DNA from: Pseudeuparius sepicola
Lineage: Eukaryota; Arthropoda; Insecta; Coleoptera; Anthribidae
DNA length: 64,000 bases
NCBI GenBank assembly: GCA_963920635.1
Contig: OY987306.1
Location: 33,671,453 to 33,735,452, forward strand
Direction: 5' to 3'
Of the stretch, positions 1-14,608 are shown in pieces; the stretch's first letter is position 1; every line of letters starts with the position of its first letter. The position numbers and the translations under genes are program-made. Below the pieces are notes generated by a model, which saw only the letters and a list, made by a program, of their open reading frames with translations, was not told the origin of the DNA and did not search any database.

Positions 1-205
1 GCCAAAACTAAAACGTTTCAGGATAATACCACAGGATAATCAACTGTGGTAATACCATCGGTAATTTTGCAATTTAAATTAACTTTTGAGGCCGTGCGCC
101 AAAGTGGCATAGGCGTTTGTGTAGGTACCTACTTCATAATTGGAAATTTAAAATTAGGATTGCTGTATTATCAAGGATTCCTAAACTTAAAGGCATAAAC
201 ATGCC
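1..205. repeat. Interspersed repeat, inverted copy of 51770-51960
   Basis: This AT-rich stretch matches the reverse complement of about 51770-51960. The shared part includes the segment around CAAACGCCTACGCCACTTTG. No coding potential is visible. It abuts a truncated hAT-like element. Confidence 0.6.
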
Positions 206-209
206 TTAT

Positions 210-1161
210 AATGCACGGTATATCACATAGGAAAAGTGAAGTCTTGAGGGGAAGTTTGTTTTCTGTTGACTCCAAGGAGACCACAAGGGGGCTGATACAA
301 GGTTATGTTATATGTCAGTGTCCAACTGCCATGCCATCAATTGACATGCCAGTGCCATAGATTCTAAAGGAGACAAAATATTTCCCATCATAATTCACAA
401 TTTTTAACTTCTCTATAACTTCCAGATACTCAGATGTGTGGATTAAAGGCAATGCGGCCGCCTGTAGTAGTCCAAATAATTGCTACCAGATTTTTCCTGT
501 ATCACCTTTAGTAATCCTACAATTCCCATTACGTGGGCATTACGTATACTAGTATACTAGTAGTTCAAAACAAAAATCGTATTTCGAAAATTTTAAATTA
601 TTAAGCAGGTAGCTTCAGTCAGGTCTTTTTTTAAAGAGTTTTTATCTAACACTACAAGTTTATTTTAAGTTTGTGAGGTACCTACATACCTTGGGAGAGA
701 AATAATCCAATCTTATTAGTCCATCCCGAAATCTGTGAAAGTTCTTTGGGTAGATACATTCAACAAGGGAAGAAAGTTCAAGTATACATATTACAAGTGG
801 ATTGAGGAACCTGGTAACAAGGTGCAATAGCGACAAATTCTTAAATAAGCAAAATCGGCACTATAGTGACTTACCATACTCATTACTTAAATTCGTGGAA
901 ATAATTGCTGGAAATCAATTTCAACTATAAAATAAATTTATTTCATTTGACAGTTGCCGCATTCTGTATACACAACATTATGTCAAGTCTAATTTTTAGA
1001 AATCATGGAAATCATTATTAATTTTTACTAACAATCAAAGTACCTGTTATATTCATAGATTCTCCAATAAAATGGCATACTTGGCATCACTGATACCATT
1101 AGAATGACGAAAAAAGGCCTCACTTTGGAAAGTATAATGCTGGGTCCCTTTACTTTAAAGG
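210..1161 (-). mobile_element. Truncated hAT-like MITE, inverted relative to the next copy
   Basis: The sequence is a diverged reverse-oriented copy of the element at 1322-2332, and matches the copy at 53076-54782 in the direct sense. It keeps the subterminal segment ending in TGCTGGGTCCC, but the outermost CAGGGACTC termini are missing at both ends, so it is truncated. With the next element it forms a long inverted repeat separated by about 160 bp of unrelated DNA. Confidence 0.75.
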
Positions 1162-1321
1162 GGTAGGTAGGTACTGATATTTCACGAAACATAAGGATTT
1201 TTGCTTCGATTAATTTGCTCCTTCCTGAGGTTTGAATTTGTGTATTTAACGCACATTAGAACATTTTTAAACACGTACCGATTTAAAACCAAATGGACTC
1301 CGTTGCAACTACTGTTGTAAC

Positions 1322-2332
1322 CAGGGACTCTGGGTACCCAGCATTATACTTTCCAAAGTGAGGCCTATTCTTTCCTCATCCTAATGGTCTCAGTGATGCC
1401 AAGTATGCAATTTTATTGGATAATCTATGAATATAACAGGTACTTTGATTGTTAGTAAAAATTAATAATGGTTTCCATATTTTCTAAAAATTAGACTTGA
1501 CAATCTTGTGTACACAAGTGCAGAATGTGGCAACTGTCAAATGAAAGAAATTTATTTTATAGTTGAAATCGATTTCCAGCAATTATTTCCACGAATTTAA
1601 GTAATAAGTATGGTAAGTCAGTAGTGCCGATTTTGCTTATTTAAGAATTTGTCGCTATTGCACCTTGTTACCAGGTTCCTCAATCCATTTGTAATATGTA
1701 TACTTCAACTTTCTTCCCTTGTTGAATGCATCTACCCAAAGAACTTTCACAGATTTCGGGATGGACTAATAATATTAGGTCTAGTAGTTCTAATGATGTA
1801 GTTTTTCTCGGTGTTCATTATAAAATGTTTGTAATTTTATTTCTCTCCCAAGGTACCTCACAAACTTAAAATAAAATAATAAAAAATAAAAATAATAAAA
1901 TCTCTTTAAAAAAAGACCTGACTGAAGCTACCTGCTTAATAATCTAAAATTTTCGAAATTCGATTTTTGTTTTGAACTACCTACTTATAAGTAATGCCCA
2001 CGTAATGGGAATTGTAGGTGATACAGAAAAAATCTGGTTGCAATTATTGGGACCACTACAGGCGGCCGCATTACCTAAATTGACACATCTGAGTATCTGG
2101 AAGTTAGAAAAGTTAAAAATTGTGAATTATGATGGGAAATATTTCGCCTCCTTTAGAATCTATGGCACTATCTGTCACATAAAACCTGATGGCAGTTGGA
2201 CACTGACAACTAACATAACCTTGCATCAGCCCCCTTGTGGACTCCCTGGAGTCGACAGAAAACAAACTTCCCCTCAAGGCTTCATGTGATAGACCGTGAC
2301 ATGCTGGGTCCCCTTATTTTAAAGAGTCCCTG
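1322..2332 (+). mobile_element. hAT-like non-autonomous element (MITE), complete
   Basis: The termini are inverted repeats starting CAGGGACTC and ending GAGTCCCTG. They are flanked by 8-bp duplications, GTTGTAAC on the left (1314-1321) and GTTGCAAC on the right (2333-2340), with one mismatch. An 8-bp target duplication and a CAGGG-type end are typical of the hAT superfamily. No transposase frame is seen, so it is non-autonomous. The right duplication ends only 26 bp before the splice acceptor of the transporter exon. Confidence 0.85.
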
Positions 2333-2366
2333 GTTGCAACCGTTACGATTTTTTTTATTCCCTCAG

Positions 2367-3754
2367 GTAACCTTGCGATCGTGTCCAGCGGCATGCACTA
2401 CGGCTGGCCGTCGCCCAGCCTCCCCCGACTCAACTCCACCTCGTCCGCGATCCGCCTGTCCCCGTCCGAGGGTTCGTGGATGGCCGTCATGCCGCTGGTG
2501 GGCGCCGTCGCCGGCGCCCTCGTCGCCGCCAATATCGTCGACTTCTTCGGCCGCAAGAAGACCATCGTCGCCACCAGCGTCCCCTTCCTCGTGGCGTGGA
2601 TCATGATCGCGCTGGCCGACCGCGCCGTCGTGCTCCACGTCGCCCGGTTCTTGGCCGGCATCGCCGACGGCGTCGCCTTCACTGTCGTCCCCATGTATGT
2701 CGGCGAAATCGCCGATGCCAAAGTGAGGGGCCAGCTCGGTTCGAGCTGCTCGTTTCTGTGGGTGTTCGGGTACCTGCTCATCAACATAATCGGTTCCTAT
2801 CTGAGCATCGCCGCTACGGCCGTGGTTTCTTCAGTCGTTCCCATCGTTGCGATCGTCACGTTTGTCTGGATGCCGGAAAGTCCCTACTACTTACTCATGC
2901 TGCGACGAGTCGAGGATGCTAAGGACAGCTTGAGGAAATTCCGAAGGAAACACGACGTCGACGACGAAATAGAACGAATGAACACCTCGATAAAAAGCGA
3001 GGTGAAATCGCACGGGAGGTTTCTGGATTTATTCACCGTCCCCAGCAACAGGAAGGCGGTGATAATTGTCGCGGGCCTACGCGGTTTTCAACAATTCAGC
3101 GGAAGCACCGCTATAAACTTCTACCTGCACAAGATCTTTGAAGAGGCGGGCTATCATTCCCCCCACCACGCCTCGATCCTCTACTTCAGCATCATGCTGG
3201 CGATGACCATCGTATCGTCGAGTATCGTGGATAGAGCCGGTCGAAAACCCCTGCTGATAATATCGATGGCAGGCTCGGCGCTGGCGCTCTTCGTCGAAGG
3301 CACCTACTTCTACGTCGAGAAAGTTTTAAACTACGACACGAGCTCGTACCGATTCGTACCGATAGTAGGACTGATGGCGTTCGTGATCATCTTCAGCTTG
3401 GGCATGCAGAGCATCCCGATATGCATGCTGGGCGAACTCTTCCCGACAACGGTCAAGGCGTACGCCTTGTGCCTCGCGGACGTCTACTACAGCGTCGTAG
3501 CGACGGTGGCGACGAAATTTCTGCAGATAATGACGGACGACTTCGGGATCCACGCGGCGTTCTACGGGTTCACTATATGTTCGCTGGCGGGGTTGGCGTT
3601 TATTGTTTTCTGCGTGCCGGAAACGAAGGGGAAGAACCTGGAGGAGATACAGAGGTTCCTCAGGGGGCAGGAGGAGAGATTCGAGGGGGAAGGGAAGAGT
3701 TTGAAGGGGAAGGAAAAGGGAATCGGTATCGATGGGAGCGCGGAGAAGGTTTGA
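2367..3754 (+). CDS. Facilitated trehalose transporter Tret1-like MFS sugar transporter (5' exon missing)
   Basis: This large exon encodes about 461 residues of a sugar-porter-family MFS protein, which moves a hexose or trehalose across the plasma membrane by facilitated diffusion. It starts after a pyrimidine-rich acceptor ending CCCTCAG at 2366, in phase 1. At least one upstream exon with the initiator is therefore absent or hidden beyond the repeats to the left. Motifs, numbered from the exon start, are GRKK (about 61-64, loop 2-3), PESPYYLL (about 169), QQFSG (about 241, substrate-binding helix 7), DRAGRK (loop 8-9) and PETKGK (about 417). Hydrophobic segments fit twelve helices. NST near residue 22 sits in the first outer loop and could be glycosylated. 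The 5' half is far richer in G and C than any other exon here. The exact sugar cannot be told from sequence. An AATAAA lies near 3812. Confidence 0.88.
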
Positions 3755-4028
3755 AGTGATAACATGTGCTTTACGTAGGTTTAAGGTTTATTTTTACAAG
3801 TTGTCTTTCGAAAATAAAGACTGATAGTTACAAAAAACATGTTTTATTTATGTACCTACTTACAATGTTATAACGCAAGAAAAACAAAAGGCATCAAATT
3901 TGATGGTTCATTGGTGCTGAAGTAACAAAAATGATAAGTTTAAACACAGGTGGGGACATATTACTTTGAATGAGTTATCAAATTTGACATCACAATATTT
4001 TACTCAATGGCACTACAATTAAAATAAA

Positions 4029-7805
<3,777 letters not shown>

Positions 7806-8044
7806 TTTTTTCGAAAACGCTGCCTGAAATCCAAAACCTAACCTAAAAATTGCAATCACAAAACACAAAAATTGAACGTCATATACGCTTCTTCTTCTTC
7901 ATGTGAGGCTTGGGTGGTTGTCACTTGGGTATCATGTCCACGTCTTTACCAGAAAATACTTATAAATGTCACAACAACAATATAAATCTTTGGTTCTGAT
8001 GTTAGCTTTAAACGGAAAAACGCGGTGAATTTAAAGTTTATTCT

Positions 8045-8847
8045 TTAAATATCTACAATAGCTTTGTCGTCACTTACAATAGATAACAACCACAGACTTT
8101 TAGCTTCGCTTATCCAAAAAACATAGATAAACACAAATTCCAAAAATCCCAACAAAACTCCTGCTAGTACATCTAAAATGTAGTGCTTTTGGGATAAAAC
8201 GGAAGTGAAGCAAAGTGATATTGTCCACAAAAAAAGTATTAAATCTACAAATACATCAATATGGTACAAATAATAAAAAAATAAAAATATAAAAGTTGAT
8301 CTGCTAGCATAACCTGATGGAAAACTTGTGTTATCGTTGAAATTTGAAGATCTACGGCGTCTAAAATATGCTTTTGCCACAGCAACGGTAATAATATCTA
8401 AGAAAAGACCTAAAAATAATATTGAAATTAAACTATGATTTCTTAAAATAGATATTTTTTAACGCTCACCGAATAGTATATTAACCTGAACTTCTGCCAG
8501 TTCCGGATGGTTAAAAAGCCATGTAAAAGCTATCCAGAAAGATATCCAAGCAATACCATTACATGATATCTTAAAATATATTTTTTATAGTTTGTTTATA
8601 AAAATCGTTTAAAATATACTAACCTGTATCCATTTGTAATATCTGGTCACTGAATATGGTATAATTTCTTTCGCTGCTAGGACAAACTGTTTAGAAATGG
8701 CTGCATCTATTTGTAAAACATTTTTGGCCCATTTTGGCACCCTTGTACTCTAATGAATATATTTAAAAAAAAATAACAGGTTTAATAATTATTTATATTT
8801 TAAGTACACATTATGTAGGTACTTGTACTTACCGGACTTTGCTGCAT
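8045..8847 (-). CDS. PLPP6-like PAP2-superfamily membrane protein, catalytic motifs degenerate
   Basis: Four exons (8847-8833, 8749-8624, 8569-8470, 8409-8045) give 201 residues with all phases matching. The order of parts follows the polyisoprenoid diphosphate phosphatase PLPP6 family: a short N-terminus, an amphipathic segment (WAKNVLQIDAAISKQF), membrane helices, then the PAP2 core. Family members remove phosphate from presqualene or polyprenyl diphosphates at the ER or nuclear envelope. The three catalytic motifs are altered here: KX6RP reads KAYFRRRRS (Pro to Ser), PSGH reads PSGY, and the SR of SRX5HX3D reads TS, although its His and Asp remain. This suggests a non-catalytic protein, as proposed for the relative PLPP7. 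AATAAA on the gene strand lies at about 8041-8036. The ATG is 364 bp from that of NELF-E on the opposite strand. Confidence 0.82.
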
Positions 8848-9211
8848 GATTATAAAATAATATATGAATTTTAAAACCAGATAATATACTTAATAGTTCA
8901 ATGATATTTTTATCAAGCTACTGTTTATTCTATTTTTAAACAAACGATAATAATAAACAATGAAATCATATGGGAATCACAGAACATCAAGGTTAGGTGA
9001 TGCTGCAATTTATTTCACAATTTTAGAAGAAGAAGAAGTAGTTTATTTGTTAGCAACACTAACCAGAACCATTTATGAAGGCTTCAGAAGAAGCAGAGTA
9101 AGTATTTGAGGTTAGGTTTTGTTTGACCTTTGTATTTGTTTGCATTTTTTTTATTTTGATATCATTAGTCTGAGATTTTAGTGGATAAAAAACTGCTGAA
9201 ATTAAGAAACG
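8848..9211. promoter_or_regulatory. Probable bidirectional promoter region between PLPP6-like and NELF-E
   Basis: The two genes diverge with 364 bp between start codons. The interval is AT-rich and has no competing reading frame. It must contain both 5' UTRs and either one shared or two closely spaced promoters. I see no confident TATA box or initiator, so the assignment rests on geometry alone. Confidence 0.5.
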
Positions 9212-10338
9212 ATGGTTTACATACATTTTCCAGCGAATTTTACCGAAGAAGAGCTAATGCTGCAAGCAAAATATCAAAAATTAAAAAAGAAGGTAATGTA
9301 TTAATTAAACAATCCTTTCAAAAGCAACATTTCGTTTCCATTTCAGAAAAAGGCTTTGCAGGCCTTAAAAGCCCCAAAACCTGAACCAGAAAAACCGATA
9401 CTACCAAAACGACCGGCGGAGGCACGTGACGCCCGCGAAGTTGCGAAGAAACTTATAAAATCCGGAGTAATTCCGGCAATCTCGAAACAGCAAAAACAGC
9501 CGGAACAGGGCTTCAAGAGACCGAGGGGGCTCGAAAGAAAACTAATTTCCGACAAAACCGTCGCCGGTTATCAGCCGTTCTCCGCTATACAGATGGAGGA
9601 TGGACCCGATAACCCTGAAAATAAGCCGCCGAGAATCAAAAACTTGTACGATACTTTCGCAAACGCAAGGGATAGGGAAGAGAGGGGATTAACGGAGAAA
9701 CCGAGAGAAAAACCTGAAAAACCGAGACAAGGAAATACCATTTATGTGTCCGGGTATAAAATAACCGAAGAATTTTTGAAAAAGCATTTTTCTACGATCG
9801 GAAATATCATAAATATTTCTATGGAAATTGAAAAAAAGTATGTGACATTTATTACTTACATAATACAAACTTCGTTTTTTTGTTGTTTTTAGTCGTGGAT
9901 TTGTAACTTTTGACAAGGTTGAAGCCGCTGACAGAGCAATAGCCGAGGTGAGTGATTACAAGACATAGTAGGCCGTGAAAACAAACATTCCGTTTGTTTG
10001 CAGGGCCTACTGCACAAAAGTTTCATTTGTTTCCAAAGCCTACCATATAAAATCGTGCACAGGGTCGTACTAAGGTTTTTTTTGTAAAATTTCCAGATGG
10101 ATGGTAGCATGGTGTCGGGTATACAGTTGCAGGTTTCGTTGGCTAGAAGACAGCCGCAAATAGAGCCTATAAATGATGTTACATCATCGGCTACTTGGGC
10201 AACACTCGGTATACCTATACATTTTAATAAAAAACATATTTTTTCTTACAAGATTTTTTTTTAGCTTCTAGTCACTCTCAAAAAGGAAGTCACAGAGATA
10301 AGAGGGATCTGGTGTCATATGATGACATGTTTGATTAA
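9212..10338 (+). CDS. Nelf-E: Negative elongation factor E (NELF-E)
   Basis: Five exons (9212-9292, 9347-9837, 9893-9947, 10097-10208, 10265-10338) give 270 residues. NELF-E is the RNA-binding subunit of the nuclear NELF complex, which holds RNA polymerase II in promoter-proximal pausing. The N-terminus (MVYIHFPANFTEEELMLQAK, then a run of Lys and ALQALK) forms the expected helix. Central segments VAKKLIKSG and GFKRPRGLERKL match family signatures. One RRM follows, with RNP2 as NTIYVSGY and RNP1 as RGFVTF. The tail SATWATLG and VSYDDMF matches the human C-terminus. The protein lacks the long Arg-Asp/Glu dipeptide tract of the human protein; only a short charged region (ARDREERG) stands there. 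All introns are short GT-AG introns. AATAAA occurs near 10410. Confidence 0.93.
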
Positions 10339-12492
10339 ATAATATTATTTTTTATTATAAATTGTATTTTTAATTTTTATTTATATTTACTCTATTTGTT
10401 TACTTTGATTAATAATAAACGTTAATAAACAATTATTTTGTACTTTATTTAATAAAAAAAACAACCCTAGTAGGTGTCTATATAATTTTCTAAATAGGTA
10501 TCTATTTTTTTTCAACGTGGAATTTCATCTAATAAATATTTTCTACGAACTATAAAAGTATAACAGAATGTTAAACAATATGAAAATATGCTATCATTAT
10601 TTCTTTTAATATTGCTAATCCTCAACAATTTTTTTATTGCAATTTCTTATCAACAAAAATATAAATTATTGCAATAAAAATACCTGATAGGTTTAATTTC
10701 AAATAAATTATTACACACATAAACAGATAGATAAATAAGGTATGTATTCTGGCATTATTCACTATGTTTTTATATTACATTTTGTGCGATTCATATAATA
10801 GATATAATAATTTGAAACATAATTTTGGGTGTCTAAACGTGATATTTAGAACACCCTGTATAAAAATGAGCGATTTTTAAGCAAAAATTAATAAATTACT
10901 TTTCTACAACATTTTTCAATAACTTTTTATCAATATTCTTCTTTGTATTATTGTGCTCTACATCACTATAATATAATGTAAATGTATATTATATAATAAT
11001 ATTTATTCCGTAACATTTTTTAAATATATTTTTATATCTATACATAAATAGTTTGGGTACATTCTAAAAAATTAATATATTTTGTCGAATCACAATTTTC
11101 TATTCTTTTGAACAAGAAAAAATGTCGTCTATGTAAAAGTATTCAATGTGTTATTTCATCTAAATTGCAAATATACAAAAGCTCTATTTTTTTGGTACAC
11201 GGCCTACACAAAAAATAATCCAGTAATAAATACATTTTCTATAGAATTGTAGCCTTTACCATTGAGTAAAAGAATATACAATATTTTTACATTCTTTTAC
11301 CCAATGGTAGAATATAAATTTTTTTAACTATTTATAATAGACACTGAAGTAAGTTTCTAAGAACATTCCTACGAATCTTATGCAATAACATTTTTGGGAC
11401 AAATTTATATACTTAAGCTTACAGCTTACGTAACTTTTATTAAATGCCAATAAGGTGCTAAATACATTATATACTTATTTTAATGTAACGATATTGTAGG
11501 TATGTACTAAAATTCCATTGTAAAAAATTGCAAATGAATTTTATTATCACAGTTACTTAATTTAATTGCTAACTGTATTATATTTTTTCTTCTATAATGA
11601 TATTTTACTATAGAATAATATCAAATTGACACCCAAATTTAACAAAAATTCTTATGATTTTCAAATAAAAAATTTAAATAATATCACAATTGTTAGGTAT
11701 TAAGCATGATTAATACATAATTTAATATACAGGGTGCTTCAAGAAAGTAGGTCAAAATACACATTTACCTACTTGTGATTTCTACTAATAATAATAATTG
11801 GAATTTGCTTTAATTGTCAATTTTGTTAAAGTACATAATATTGTTCATTTATTATAGGTCAGAAAATTTTAAGTTCTGCAAAAAAGCGATTGTGGTGACC
11901 TACTGTCTTGTAACAACCTTAAAACTCCAGTGTCTTTTTTGAACGCATTATTTGATATGTTATTGCTATTATTTTTTTTATTGTAACAACACTTACATTT
12001 AGGTAGGTACAATTATATATCAACAATATGGCAAATGTATTGCTAGTTTTATTTGATAAATGGAACGTTTTCAGATTTATTGGTTTTTCTAAAAGGAGGG
12101 ATTACATTTTCAAAATTTTTTCTTTTTTTTTTTCATCCTAAAGATGTGCCTTCAATAAACTTTTCACAACCTTATTTTATATTGTTTTACTCTTTCTTCG
12201 GTTCTACAATCATTTTATCACATATTTTTTCTATAAGTTTATATATTGACCTAAAACTCATTTTGCACTATAATATGTTTATTATATGGTGCGGATATTT
12301 GTTTAAAATTGAGCTAGTTTCAACAATCAAACTTTATATGGACAGAACATTCCTATAGGTACCAAAATCTGTCTTTACTTTTGTATAAATAACTGTTTCA
12401 ATAGGTCCTGGTGACTCTCAACAGAAGGTTTTCTTGCTTGGGTTGGCAGTCACCTAACTTTTTTATTTGCTCTATGGATTAGCGTTATGTCA
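10339..12492. other. AT-rich intergenic region
   Basis: The interval holds the NELF-E 3' UTR with poly(A) signals near 10410. The rest is very AT-rich sequence with no homology I recognise. A short ACAGGGTG motif near 11730 resembles the ends of fold-back elements elsewhere in the window. Reading frames here are short and unsupported. Confidence 0.6.
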
Positions 12493-12977
12493 CCTTAGAC
12501 AAGGAAAGAGAGAGGACAGCTGTTGGCCCTCGCGGCCGTGTTACCGACTGCCACATCGCACGACAGGCCAGTGGCGTAGCATGAAACGCGTTCTTAGCCA
12601 ATATCACAAAAATGTTAAAAATGAAAATGTTGTTAATTTTGACTTACATGTAATTTGAAATATTGGTATTTATTTGCAAATAATTTCCCAAATGTAAAGC
12701 CAGTGTCAAGTGCTGAAATATATTTATTTGCGGTGATTTCGAACCAATCAAAATAAAATAAATAATGCACGCCCATATGGAAACCAGCCCATATTTTATG
12801 AAGCTATCATAATCAATTAAGAAATTTTCAATAACAACGATGTTAAAATATAATTATATTGGTCCTATTTACAAACAAAATAATGCACTTTATTATACTA
12901 AAAGGTAGAAGGAATTTGAAGAAGTTATATTGAGAAAAAATAAAGTTTTAGGGCTTCTTTGAAAAGTAGCTTGTTAA

Positions 12978-14184
12978 ATACAGGGTGTAACTAAACTGCG
13001 ATGGTCAAAAATGAAGCCACGTATTCTTGGAGTCAAAATAAGGGCACTTCTTCATATATTTTTTTCTCCTACGGGCCATAGTTTTTTTTATACAGAGCGT
13101 AGAAGTTTGGAGAAAAATACACATATTTCTTAGTATTTCTAGAAGTATACGAGATATTTTCTTCAAACTTGGCGTGTCACATGAGCAGATGAGCCGTCAA
13201 ACTTAAGGTTGACATGAAGCTTCTGAGGCTCCCAGTTGCGGAGATACAGGGTGTTAGTAAAATTAATTAGTTCAAAAAAATATGAATACCCTGTATAATC
13301 GCATTTTTTAATTTGTTTTGAGTGGTGAATAGAATGGTTAACAAAAAGTATCTCTTAGTATTTTTTCATATTCGCAGCCGCAATGAACAATATTAGTCAC
13401 TTTAAGAATAAATCTAGCAATCTGTGGATGTCAATTGAACTTTATTTAACAAAACACAAAGGCAAAAACAATAATAAAAGAAACGTATTGCTATTAGAAA
13501 ATTAAATTAAATGTTCGAAATGACCGCCGTCTCTTTCAATACACGCAACTTGCGTTTCCGCATGTTTATTATTGCCATTCGCAAGTCCATAGCAAAAGTG
13601 CATATCAGTCAATTCTTTAAATGAAAATTTAATTTTTCAAACTATTGATACTAATGTGCAAAGTTGGCAGCCAAATGATTCAAATAATGGCAAGTTTAAT
13701 TGACATCCACAGATTGTTAGATTTATTCTTAAAATGACTTTTTTATTGCAGCATTGCCGCGTTCTTTGAAAATAATTAAAAAACGGCTGAGAATATGAAA
13801 AAATACTAAGAGATACTTTTTGTTAACCATTTAATTTACCATTCAAAACAAATTTTAAAAATGCGATTATACAGGGTATTCATATTTTTCTGAACTAATT
13901 AATTTTAATAACACCCTGTATCTCCGCAACTGGGGGCCTCACAAGCTTCATATTAACCTTAAATTTGACAACTCATCCGCTCATGTGACACGCCAAGTTT
14001 GAAGAAAATATCTCATATACTTCTAGAGATACTAAGAAATATGTGTATTTTTCTCTAAATTTCTACGCTCTGTATAAAAAAAACTACGGCCCGTAGGAGA
14101 AAAAATCTGTGAAGAAGTGCCCTTATTTTGACTCCAAGAATACGTGGTTTCATTTTTGACCATCAGTTTAGTTACACCCTGTAT
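12978..14184. mobile_element. Long fold-back element with ACAGGGTGTAACT ends
   Basis: The element starts ATACAGGGTGTAAC and ends GTTACACCCTGTAT. The arms are diverged reverse complements over several hundred bases on each side. A shorter relative lies at 21438-21740, inside the phosphatase gene. A transposase C-terminus relic is embedded at 13502-13573. Confidence 0.75.
13502..13573 (-). pseudogene. Relic of a Tc1/mariner-type (DDE_3) transposase C-terminus
   Basis: The minus strand reads KHAETQVACIERDGGHFEHL followed by a stop. This fits the C-terminal R...C...GGHFEHL pattern of insect DDE_3 transposases. The upstream sequence LRMAIINM lies in another frame, so the copy carries a frameshift and only the tail is recognisable. 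Confidence 0.55.
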
Positions 14185-14608
14185 TTACCTGTGAAACGAA
14201 ATCCCGGGCTCTTGCTTTTCACTTCTGCTTTTGCAACCAAACGCTGAACAATTCACCATCGTATCCGTATTCACCCTTAATCACTGTTACTTTTAATTCA
14301 CAAACTCACGATATTAACTCACAGCGTACTCGCTTTGTCTGCCACATATAAAATGGCCGCAGTTCAAAACGACGTAACAAAATCTATACACGGCAGGGTA
14401 GGCAAGCGCGGTGTCCTCTCTCTTTCCTGGTCTAAGGTTATCACCAAAATAAAATTCACTGATGCTCACAACCTTTTGAGACAGCCATAATATAAAATTT
14501 TCTTCGTTCCGCAATAACGACAATAACCGAATCCCCCAAAATTTCAAAACCGGTTGCTCTGTACCCGGCATTACCGAATAGACAGTCCAAAATCGCCCAA
14601 AATTTAGG

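Larger units (their letters stand above)
12493..14437. mobile_element. DNA element with 25-bp terminal inverted repeats, split by a nested insertion
   Basis: The left end begins CCTTAGACAAGGAAAG and the right end is the inverse, CTTTCCTGGTCTAAGG. Internal sequence at 12535-12670 and 14310-14437 matches the contiguous stretch 61555-61778. The intervening 1.6 kb, which contains a fold-back element, is therefore a later insertion. No clear target duplication is seen and no transposase frame remains. Confidence 0.65.

Noticed and set aside
2398..2787. Several overlapping open frames in and opposite the transporter exon
   Set aside because: They are shadows caused by the high GC content of the exon; only the MFS frame carries family motifs.
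14314..14571. Minus-strand frame with VLKFWGIRLLSLL, resembling the C-terminus of vertebrate DUSP22
   Set aside because: The in-phase last exon of the phosphatase stops at 14609 before this frame. The frame runs on into the terminal repeat of a transposon, so the likeness is probably chance, though a remnant cannot be excluded.
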